Shown: one piece after another, positions 35,274 to 42,535 of the stretch | How positions within the stretch are numbered: the first letter of the stretch is position 1 | Layout of the letters: the number at the start of each line of letters is the position of its first letter | Source: CAXXOK01 sp964584315 | Lineage (GTDB): Bacteria > Bacillota > Clostridia > Christensenellales > Aristaeellaceae | Direction: 5' to 3' | Length of the DNA stretch: 64,000 bases | NCBI GenBank assembly: GCA_964584315.1 | Contig: CAZOZO010000014.1 | Coordinates: 1-64,000, forward strand | Made by a program: the position numbers and the translations under genes | Notes under the pieces: model-generated | What the model was told of the DNA's origin: nothing | Seen by the model: the letters and a program-made list of their open reading frames with translations, nothing else | Database searches by the model: none

Positions 35274-36199
35274 TCGCGCTTTGTTTTGACGTGGGCGGCA
35301 GCAAGTACGTGGCGGGGATGGTGGACGGCGAGGGCAACGTGCTGTGCGCCGAGCGCTGCGAGTGGGAAGAGCTCACGCCGGAGGGAGTGGTTTCCTCGCT
35401 GGTGGCGGCGGGTACACAGTTGATGGGGGCCCACCCCGACTTGCGGCCCGAGGTGATCGGCGTGACCATCCCCGGCCTTGCCAAGGCGGAGGAAGGGCTG
35501 TGGGTGGAGGCGAGCTTTTCCGGCATCCGCGACCTGCCCATCGGTCGGCTGCTGCGCGAGGCGTTCGGCCTGCCGGTATACGGCGAGAACGACGCGAAAG
35601 CCTGCGCGCTGGCGGAGAAGCTGTTCGGCGCTGCGCGGGATACGGACGATTTCCTCTACATCACGGTTTCCAACGGCGTGGGCGGCGCGGTGTTCGCGGA
35701 CGGGCGGCTTTTGTACGGCAGCGGCGCTGCGGGCGAGTGCGGCCATGTGACCGTGGAGGAAGGCGGCCGCCCCTGCAAGTGCGGCAAGTGCGGGTGCCTG
35801 GAGATGCACGCCGCCGGCCCGGGCATGAGCCAGACCTATGAAGAGCTGACGGGCGAGCGCGCAGGGGGCGACCAGATCGCCGAGCGCGCGCGGCAGGGCG
35901 AAACGACGGCGCTATGGGTGTTCGAGCTGGAGGGCGAGTATCTGGGGCGGATGCTGGGCATGGCCGTGAACCTGCTGAGCCCCGTGCTGGTGGTGATCGG
36001 CGGCGGGCTGTCGCTGGCGTTTGACCTGTACGAGGCCCCGCTGTGGCGCTCGCTGCGCGCGCATATGTACGAAGCGGCCAACCCGCATCTCAGGGTGGTG
36101 CCCACGCCGCTGGGCTACCACGGCGGGCTTAGGGGCGCGGCGGCACTGGCTGTTTGCGGCATGGAAGGACTGTACGGCTATCGTGGAAAGGCGGTATGA
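35270..36199 (+). CDS. ROK-family sugar kinase
   Basis: This 309-residue protein has the N-terminal ATP motif CFDVGGSKYVAG (about 5-16), the catalytic GENDAKACALAE (about 103) and the zinc-binding block GHVTVEEGGRPCKCGKCGCLE split around residues 160-180 with its Cys triad. It lacks a DNA-binding domain, so it is an enzyme of the glucokinase/allokinase/N-acetylmannosamine-kinase class. The ATG overlaps the PfkB stop. It would phosphorylate the sugar that the SIS isomerase or PfkB kinase then handles. Confidence 0.9.
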   Translation: MIALCFDVGGSKYVAGMVDGEGNVLCAERCEWEELTPEGVVSSLVAAGTQLMGAHPDLRPEVIGVTIPGLAKAEEGLWVEASFSGIRDLPIGRLLREAFGLPVYGENDAKACALAEKLFGAARDTDDFLYITVSNGVGGAVFADGRLLYGSGAAGECGHVTVEEGGRPCKCGKCGCLEMHAAGPGMSQTYEELTGERAGGDQIAERARQGETTALWVFELEGEYLGRMLGMAVNLLSPVLVVIGGGLSLAFDLYEAPLWRSLRAHMYEAANPHLRVVPTPLGYHGGLRGAAALAVCGMEGLYGYRGKAV

Positions 36200-36202
36200 A
36201 AC

Positions 36203-36778
36203 ATGGATGTACGGGAACTGATCACAGGGTACGAAAATGAGCTGATCGGCGCGGTCCGCCGCATCGACGCGGCGCAGCTGGGCGCGGCGCTGGACATACT
36301 GATGGAGGCCTACCGCGGCGACAAGCAGGTGTTCATCTTCGGCAACGGCGGCAGCGCCGCCACGGCCAACCACTTCGTGTGCGACTTTGGCAAGAACGCC
36401 GTGCTGGGCGACAAGCGGCGCTTCCGCGTGATATCGGTGAGCGACAATGTGGAAAAGATCACCGCGCTGGGCAACGACATCGCGTATGAACAGATCTTCC
36501 GCCAGCAGCTGATCAACCTGATGCGGGCGGGCGACGTGGCCATCGCCATCAGCGCCAGCGGCAACTCCCCCAACGTGGTGCGCGCCTGCGAGTACGTCAA
36601 GGAGCTGGGCAATAAGCTGATCGTGCTGGCGGGCTTTGACGGCGGCAAGATCGCCCCCATGGGCGACGCGGCGATGGTCGCGGAGATGAAGAGCTATGAG
36701 CGCGTGGAGGACATCCACCTGATCCTGCTGCACATGTTCGTGTGCTATTTCAAGGAGCATCAGGAGCTGTTTGCGTAA
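36203..36778 (+). CDS. SIS-domain phosphosugar isomerase (GmhA-like)
   Basis: This 191-residue protein matches the sedoheptulose-7-phosphate isomerase form: FIFGNGGSAATANHFVCDF (about 47-65), then AIAISASGNSPNVVRACEY (about 113-131), and a C-terminal helix EDIHLILLHMFVCYF. These bind phosphosugars and isomerise aldose/ketose phosphates. It ends the five-gene operon, three bases after the ROK kinase stop. Confidence 0.88.
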   Translation: MDVRELITGYENELIGAVRRIDAAQLGAALDILMEAYRGDKQVFIFGNGGSAATANHFVCDFGKNAVLGDKRRFRVISVSDNVEKITALGNDIAYEQIFRQQLINLMRAGDVAIAISASGNSPNVVRACEYVKELGNKLIVLAGFDGGKIAPMGDAAMVAEMKSYERVEDIHLILLHMFVCYFKEHQELFA

Positions 36779-37111
36779 AAGCGTTTGGCACGCTGTCCCC
36801 CTGCCCCGTCAGTTTGATCGGCGCATAAGGCACTGCCGTGCCTTACGCTAGTCAAACTTCCCATCTACGAGTCGCTCGCCGCTTCGCGGCGTTGCCCACA
36901 GGGCAAACGCTTCCCTTCGATGCCAACCGCCCCCTTGAGACGGGTTGGGTGTAGAAGCTAACGAAACCTTCGCCGCAGCGAAAAAGGGTGCAGGGATGAA
37001 ATCCCTGCCCGCCGGAGGCCCCCGTGTTACGACACGAAAAGCGCAAGCACCGCGAGCGCCGCAGGCACAATGTGTTGCGGCTTATGGCGACAACTCGACT
37101 TGGAAACATCA
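36779..37111. other. Intergenic region after the sugar operon, repeat-like
   Basis: About 330 bases with no convincing gene. It contains several short dyads and the dispersed 26-base repeat at 36923. The purine/pyrimidine patchwork resembles dispersed intergenic repeats of gut Clostridia. Confidence 0.5.
36923..36948. repeat. Dispersed intergenic repeat, copy 1
   Basis: CCAACCGCCCCCTT followed by GAGACGGGTTGG folds as a small hairpin (CCAACC/GGTTGG with GC extension). A near-identical copy lies at 61154-61179 in another intergenic gap, differing at only a few bases of the loop. Confidence 0.7.
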
Positions 37112-37145
37112 AAACGGCCCGCGGGCGTATGCTCGCGGGCCGTTT
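37112..37145 (-). terminator. Terminator of the ketopantoate-reductase-like gene
   Basis: A 12-bp stem (AAACGGCCCGCG / CGCGGGCCGTTT) with a 10-base loop. On the minus strand it runs into a T-run, placing it about 30 bases after the stop at 37173. It may also stop rightward transcription. Confidence 0.8.
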
Positions 37146-37172
37146 GTGTTCGCGTTGTGTGCGCAAGTTTGG

Positions 37173-38090
37173 TCAGTAGTTGGCTTCCATGGTGGTGATG
37201 CGGTCAAACAGCATCTGGTTCACGGGGGTGGCGATGCCGTGCTTTTGGGCGATGGCGAGCACCGTGCCGGAGAACAGAGCCACTTCGCTCGGGCGCTTGG
37301 CCTCCACATCCTGCCGCATGGAGGGCTTGCCCGCGGGGTTCAGCGTGGTCAGCACGCCCAGCCAGTACTCAAGGTCGGCTTCACCCAGGGCTACGCCTTC
37401 GGGAGCCGCGATGGCCAGCACCTCGCGCATGGCGGCCACCATCACGGCCCGCTGCTCGCCCTCGCGCTGGATGGCCCCGTAATCCGGCCCGAACACCGCG
37501 ACCGTCTGGTTTACGCCCACGTTGAGCATGAACTTGCCCCACAGGCGCTTTTCCATATGCGTGTCCACCTCGTAGGGGAAGGCCGTGGCGTCGAAAAACC
37601 GTTTCAGGCGCAGCACGGCCTCGCTGAGCGGTGCGCCGCCGCGCGTGCCCACGCACAGCCTGCCCATGTTGCGATAGGTAAGGCGGCCCGCCTCGTGCAC
37701 CGCGTCCATGCCGTAGGCGACGCAGTCCACCACCTTATCCGCGCCGTAGCGCGCCGCGATGATGCCCTCGCTGGTGATGCCGTTGAGCAGCGACAGGATG
37801 AGCGTGTGCTCGCCCACCTGATGGCGGATGGCGTCCAGCGCGCCCGCCAGCTGAAGGTACTTGACCGAGACGAGGATCAGATCGGCGGGGGTGGTGTGTT
37901 CCTCCGGCGTTACATAGGTGAAGTGGCAGGGCTCGCCGTTGCTGAAAACGCCCTGGCGCCGGTAGCGCTCGATACGCGCCGCGTCCGCGACCACGCGCAG
38001 GCGGCCTGCGGGAAGGGCTTTGGAAAGGTGGTTGCCAAACAGCACGCCCAGCGCGCCAAGGCCCACCACGGCTACGGTTTCGATCTCCAA
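37173..38090 (-). CDS. Ketopantoate-reductase-like dehydrogenase
   Basis: This protein of about 305 residues has a Rossmann motif at its start (VAVVGLGALGVLFG, residues 5-18), the family strand DLILVSVKYLQL near 72, LSLLNGI near 105 and the C-terminal domain with KRLWGKFMLNVGVNQ (about 180) holding the catalytic lysine. Such enzymes reduce 2-ketopantoate in pantothenate/CoA synthesis, but many paralogues reduce other 2-keto acids. The TTG at 38090, ten bases after AAAGGAG, puts the Gly motif at the right distance; a longer reading from 38141 is less likely. Confidence 0.82.
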   Translation of the reverse strand: MEIETVAVVGLGALGVLFGNHLSKALPAGRLRVVADAARIERYRRQGVFSNGEPCHFTYVTPEEHTTPADLILVSVKYLQLAGALDAIRHQVGEHTLILSLLNGITSEGIIAARYGADKVVDCVAYGMDAVHEAGRLTYRNMGRLCVGTRGGAPLSEAVLRLKRFFDATAFPYEVDTHMEKRLWGKFMLNVGVNQTVAVFGPDYGAIQREGEQRAVMVAAMREVLAIAAPEGVALGEADLEYWLGVLTTLNPAGKPSMRQDVEAKRPSEVALFSGTVLAIAQKHGIATPVNQMLFDRITTMEANY

Positions 38091-38519
38091 GGGCAAACAG
38101 CTCCTTTGCTGGGGAAATGTTGGAGTTGGCCGGTTTTCCACGACGTACGGCGGGGCGGCGCGGCCTCCGGTGTGGGAAGGAAGCGCACAGTTGGTGCATC
38201 ACGCGCTGCGCACGGCCGCGCATCGAGCCCTTTTTGCGCGCTGCAAGCGCCGATAGGCCCCGAGGGCGCGTTCCGCGCGTATTTGCATGGCTGCAACAGG
38301 GCGTGGCGCTGTTTTTGCATGCGATGGTCAACTGCCTTTGCGCTTGGCATCCAAAGCCAAAGCCACGCCTGCGCATCCCTATCATACCCCATCGGCAGGG
38401 GTTCGCAAAGCGTTTTTCGGTATTCCTGCTGTACTCCTGCCGCCGTCTGCCGACCCCCTCCAGTGCAGGCGCAGCGGCCGCTCGCGCAGGTGCAGCGGGC
38501 GCATTTTTACTGGTGGATA
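38091..38519. other. Intergenic region, no gene recognised
   Basis: About 430 GC-rich bases between the leftward reductase and the rightward LacI gene. Several overlapping open frames are present without ribosome sites or recognisable motifs. Confidence 0.55.
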
Positions 38520-38548
38520 TTGACAAAGGAGCGGGCGCATGCTACGAT
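38520..38548 (+). promoter_or_regulatory. Promoter of the second lacI-type gene
   Basis: TTGACA (38520-38525), 17-base spacer, TACGAT (38543-38548). A LacI-type operator starts three bases later, the same geometry as at 24276. Confidence 0.75.
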
Positions 38549-38551
38549 AGC

Positions 38552-38563
38552 GTAAACGATTAC
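38552..38563 (+). promoter_or_regulatory. LacI-family operator, identical to that at 24308
   Basis: GTAAACGATTAC follows the -10 box by three bases, and a second partial half-site, GTAAAC, continues the pattern. Identity with the site before the sugar-operon LacI gene suggests cross-regulation or a shared binding specificity. Confidence 0.7.
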
Positions 38564-38628
38564 GTAAACCTGACGGCCCGCGCCCGGATGATGCGCAGGC
38601 CGCCAAATCTGCGATATGGGTGCGATGT

Positions 38629-39636
38629 ATGGTCACGATACGGGAGATCGCGCAGGCCTGCGGCGTTTCCACCGCCACGGTCAGCAAGGCGCTCAACCAG
38701 GGCACGGACATCAGCGTGGAGACGGGGCGGCGCGTGCGCGCGGTGGCGCAGCAGATGGGCTATGCCCCCAACGCTGCGGCGCGGGCGCTGAAAACCAAGC
38801 ATTCCCACAATCTGGGGCTGCTTACGCAGCTGGGCGACAAAAACGGCCTTGTGCACGAATATGTGTCGCAGATCATCAAAGCGTTTCAGGCCGAGGCGGA
38901 GCGCGGCGGCTATGACGTAACGCTGATGAGCGGCAACATCCGCGGTACCACTATGAGCTACCTGGAGCACTGCCGCTACCGCAACTTCGACGGCGTGGCC
39001 CTCATCTGCGCGGATTTTCTCTCCCCCGCGGTGCGCGAGTTTCTGGAGTGCGATATCCCCTGCGTTACGGTGGACTGTTACGAGACCAAGCATTACGCCG
39101 TGATGACCAACAACGAAGAGGCGGCGGCGCAGCTGCTGGATCATGTGATGCGCTTTGGCCACCGGCGCATCGCCTATGTGTGCGGCCGCGACAGCGCCAT
39201 TGCGGACATCCGCCTCTCGTGCCTGCGCAAAGCCTGCCGCGAGCGCGCGCTGGAGCTGCCGGGCGAGTACATCCGCTTTGCATACTACAACGATCTGGTG
39301 AGCACCGCCGAGGCCACGCGCCAGCTGCTCGCCCTGCCAAAGCCGCCCACCTGCATCTTCTACCCGGACGATTTTGCCTGCATGGGCGGCATCAACGAGC
39401 TGCGCGCCCACGGCCTGCGCGTGCCGCAGGATATGAGCGTGGTGGGCTTTGACGGCATCCAGCTCTCGCAGGTGCTGGAGCCGCGGCTGACCACCTACCG
39501 GCAGGATATGGACGCCATCGGCCAGAACGCCGTGCTGATGCTGCGCGACGCCATCGAGAAGAAAGACGGCGCGCTGCCCCGCCAGCACCTGATCTCCGGC
39601 GAGTTGATCGCAGGGGAAACGGTGGCGCGGGTGTAG
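38629..39636 (+). CDS. LacI-family transcriptional regulator (glycosidase locus)
   Basis: This 335-residue protein has a helix-turn-helix at residues 2-22 (TIREIAQACGVSTATVSKAL) and a sugar-binding domain ending VPQDMSVVGFDGIQLSQVLE. The ATG at 38629 puts the helix-turn-helix at the N-terminus; its ribosome site is poor, and a GTG at 38620 is an alternative. It lies 55 bases upstream of a GH3 glycosidase on the same strand and probably controls it and perhaps the beta-mannosidase. Confidence 0.9.
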   Translation: MVTIREIAQACGVSTATVSKALNQGTDISVETGRRVRAVAQQMGYAPNAAARALKTKHSHNLGLLTQLGDKNGLVHEYVSQIIKAFQAEAERGGYDVTLMSGNIRGTTMSYLEHCRYRNFDGVALICADFLSPAVREFLECDIPCVTVDCYETKHYAVMTNNEEAAAQLLDHVMRFGHRRIAYVCGRDSAIADIRLSCLRKACRERALELPGEYIRFAYYNDLVSTAEATRQLLALPKPPTCIFYPDDFACMGGINELRAHGLRVPQDMSVVGFDGIQLSQVLEPRLTTYRQDMDAIGQNAVLMLRDAIEKKDGALPRQHLISGELIAGETVARV

Positions 39637-39691
39637 TGGCAAAACCCTGCGATAGATACCAATCAGACAGCGCGCCGTTGCTGATGGAAGG

Positions 39692-41974
39692 ATGGGAACC
39701 GCTTTGGATATCAAGGCTACCGTCGCCCGCATGACGCTGGAGGAAAAGGCCGGTCTGCTATCCGGTCGGGATTTTTGGCACACCAAGCCCGTTCAGCGGC
39801 TGGGCGTACAAAGCTGCATGGTCAGCGACGGCCCGCACGGCCTGCGCAAGCAGGATGTGAGCGCGGAGCGTTCGGGCATCAACGATTCGATTCAGGCCGT
39901 GTGCTTCCCCACGGGCTCGGCGGCGGCGGCCTCGTTTGACCGCGACCTGCTCTACGCGCTGGGCGAGGCGCTGGGCACCGCCTGCCAGCACGAGGGCGTA
40001 TCCGTGGTGCTGGGCCCCGCGGTCAACATCAAGCGCTCGCCGCTGTGCGGCCGCAACTTTGAGTACTACAGCGAGGATCCGTACCTCGCGGGCGAGGCCG
40101 CGGTGGGCATGATACGCGGGGTGCAGAGCCAAAACGTGGGCACCAGCATCAAGCACTTTGCCCTGAACAGTCAGGAGCACCGCCGCATGAGCAGCGACAG
40201 CGTGTGCGACGAGCGCACCCTGCGCGAGATATACCTGCCCGCGTTTGAGGCGGCAGTCAAGCGCGCCAGACCGTGGACGGTCATGTGCAGCTACAATCTG
40301 GTCAACGGCGAGTATGCCTCGCAGAACCATTGGCTGCTGACCGAGCTGCTGCGCGGCGAGTGGGGCTTTGACGGGTATGTGATGAGCGACTGGGGCGCAG
40401 TGAGCGACCGCGTGGCGGGCGTCGCGGCGGGGCTCGATCTGGAAATGCCGTCCAGCAGCGGCGAGAACGACCGCCGCGTGGTGCAGGCCGTGCGCGAGGG
40501 CCGGCTGAGCGAAGCGCTGGTGGACCTGTGCTGCGAGCGCATCCTGACGGTGAACGAGCGCTTCCTTGCAAATGCGAAGCCCGACACTGTATGGGACAAG
40601 CAGGCCCAGCATGAGCAGGCCCGCAGGATGGCCGCGGATTGCATGGTGCTGCTGAAGAATGAGGGCGGCCTGTTGCCGCTCGCCAAAGGCGCGAAGGTGG
40701 CCGTGATCGGCCCGTTTGCCAGACAGCCGCGCTTTCAGGGCGGCGGGAGCTCGCACATCCGCACCACGCAGGTGACCAGCGCGTGGGATGTGCTGGCCTC
40801 GTGGCCGAACGTAACCTATGCCGAGGGGTATGCGGTGGACGGCGTTGCGCCGGACGAGCGGCTGCTGGCCGAGGCAGAAGCCGCCGCGCGGCAGGCGGAT
40901 GTTGCCGTGGTGTTCGCAGGCCTGCCGGATTCGTTCGAGAGCGAGGGCTACGACCGCACGCATATGCACATGCCCGCCTGTCAGGAGGCGCTGATCGAGC
41001 GCGTGGGTCGCGCAAACCCCAATACCGTCGTGGTGCTGCATAACGGCTCGCCCATCGAGATGCCGTGGCTGGGCAGCGCCCGCGCGGTGGTGGAGGCCTA
41101 CCTGGGCGGGCAAGCCGTGGGCGGCGCCACGGTGGATGTGCTCTTTGGCGACGTGAGCCCCAGCGGCCGTCTGCCGGAGAGCTTCCCCCTGCGCCTTGAG
41201 GACAACCCCAGCTACCCGTGGTACGGCGGCGAAATGAACGTGGCGGAATACCGCGAGGGCGTGTTCGTGGGCTACCGCTGGTACGACAAGAAAAGCATGC
41301 CCGTGCTGTTTCCCTTCGGCCACGGGCTCAGCTACACGACCTTCGCCTATCAAAACCTGCGCCTCGACCGGCAATCCATGGCCGATACCGATACCCTGAC
41401 CGTGCGGGTGGATGTGCGAAACACCGGCAGCCGCGCGGGCAAGGAAGTGGTGCAGCTGTACGTGGCGGACCGCGAGAGCACGGCCATCCGCCCCGTGCGC
41501 GAGCTCAAGGGTTTTGAGAAGGTGTGGCTGGAAGCGGGCGAGACCAAAACCGTGACCTTCACGCTGGATAAGCGCGCCTTTGCCACCTGGAACGTGCAGC
41601 TGCACGACTGGCATGTGGAGAGCGGCGTGTTCGGCATCCAGATCGGCGTAAGCAGCCGCGATATCGTGCTGGAGGCGGATGTCACGGTGCACTCCACCGT
41701 GACGGTGCCCCGCCCCGTCACCCTGAACACCATCCTGATGGATCTGCTGGCGGAGCCAAAGTTCACGGAGGAGCTGAAACCGCTGATCGATATGATGCAC
41801 AGGGCGTTTGCCAGCCACACTGCCACCGGCGCGGCAGCGGCGGCCATCAGTGACGAGATGCTGAACGCCATCATCGCCTACCTGCCGCTGCGCAGCTCGC
41901 TCAGTTTTGCCAATGGCACCCTGACTTATGACGACCTGCTGGCGCTGGTAGACCGGCTGAACCGGCTCCGCTGA
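39692..41974 (+). CDS. Glycoside hydrolase family 3 beta-glycosidase
   Basis: This 760-residue cytosolic enzyme has no signal peptide. The GH3 N-terminal barrel shows GPAVNIKRSPLCGRNFEYYS (about 108), SIKHFALNSQEHRR (about 151) and the nucleophile Asp233 in VMSDWGA. The C-terminal alpha/beta sandwich and a fibronectin-III-like end (RVDVRNTGSRAGKEVVQLY) follow. It removes beta-linked glucose or xylose from imported oligosaccharides; linkage is not readable. ATG 39692 is used, but TTG 39704 has better spacing from AAGGA. It is next to LacI and followed by a terminator. Confidence 0.92.
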   Translation: MGTALDIKATVARMTLEEKAGLLSGRDFWHTKPVQRLGVQSCMVSDGPHGLRKQDVSAERSGINDSIQAVCFPTGSAAAASFDRDLLYALGEALGTACQHEGVSVVLGPAVNIKRSPLCGRNFEYYSEDPYLAGEAAVGMIRGVQSQNVGTSIKHFALNSQEHRRMSSDSVCDERTLREIYLPAFEAAVKRARPWTVMCSYNLVNGEYASQNHWLLTELLRGEWGFDGYVMSDWGAVSDRVAGVAAGLDLEMPSSSGENDRRVVQAVREGRLSEALVDLCCERILTVNERFLANAKPDTVWDKQAQHEQARRMAADCMVLLKNEGGLLPLAKGAKVAVIGPFARQPRFQGGGSSHIRTTQVTSAWDVLASWPNVTYAEGYAVDGVAPDERLLAEAEAAARQADVAVVFAGLPDSFESEGYDRTHMHMPACQEALIERVGRANPNTVVVLHNGSPIEMPWLGSARAVVEAYLGGQAVGGATVDVLFGDVSPSGRLPESFPLRLEDNPSYPWYGGEMNVAEYREGVFVGYRWYDKKSMPVLFPFGHGLSYTTFAYQNLRLDRQSMADTDTLTVRVDVRNTGSRAGKEVVQLYVADRESTAIRPVRELKGFEKVWLEAGETKTVTFTLDKRAFATWNVQLHDWHVESGVFGIQIGVSSRDIVLEADVTVHSTVTVPRPVTLNTILMDLLAEPKFTEELKPLIDMMHRAFASHTATGAAAAAISDEMLNAIIAYLPLRSSLSFANGTLTYDDLLALVDRLNRLR

Positions 41975-42220
41975 ACCCCCGCCGCGGCGCGCGCCGCGGC
42001 ACCGGACACACTGCGTTATCTCCAAGCCCGTCAAACGCCGCGCCAGCCGTAAATGGCTGGCGGTGCGCCAATGGAAGCCCGGCATCTCCGGCTTCCAGGT
42101 GATGAACCACCTTGGTCGGCAGGTACATCCCCATGCACGCATTGAACCCACGGCATCAATGAGCAGGCATCATTCCGGCGGGCGAAACCCCGTCCGGCAG
42201 GGTAACGGAGGTTTGAGCAG
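41975..42220. other. Intergenic stretch before the GH3 terminator, content unclear
   Basis: About 250 GC-rich bases between the GH3 stop and a strong terminator. It contains several dyads, such as the 13-base CCGCGGCGCGCGC region near 41982. I looked for a structured RNA or riboswitch core and could not name one. A minus-strand frame here is discussed among rejected items. Confidence 0.4.
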
Positions 42221-42256
42221 CATGGGGCGCGTAATGCGCCCCATGTTTTCGTTTTT
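42221..42256 (+). terminator. Terminator after the GH3 gene
   Basis: Stem CATGGGGCGC / GCGCCCCATG with a 5-base loop, followed by TTTTCGTTTTT. It lies about 250 bases after the GH3 stop, so it may end a longer 3' untranslated region or a separate small RNA. Confidence 0.85.
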
Positions 42257-42535
42257 GACCACCGCAATGGCGTGTGCGTTGCAAGCACGGCTGTGGCGGT
42301 ACACCGCTTTGCCAAAGGCCGGGGTCAACGGCCGCGCGGCAGTCGGGCAGCGGGCGGTGCTTCCGGCTCGCATCATGCCGTGCGCCCGTACCTGCCGGGC
42401 CAATGCGGCTTCCCGTCCAAAAATCATAGAAAACGCCATGCCGTATGCCCGCCATAAGCCGTATAATAAAAATGGAAGGCAGCATATCACCCGCGCGATG
42501 GGTTGCCCGCGCGCGGGAGTACGGAGGGAACCCCC

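Noticed and set aside
41960..42180. Minus-strand reading with a KVVHHLEAGDAG-like stretch, possibly an HNH nuclease remnant
   Set aside because: Only the HH motif fits. The expected zinc cysteines and the C-terminal HNH residues are missing, and the frame has no start with a ribosome site.
41975..42256. Possible riboswitch or structured small RNA between the GH3 stop and the terminator
   Set aside because: The length and the terminator fit, but I could not match any known aptamer core. It is kept only as a gap note.
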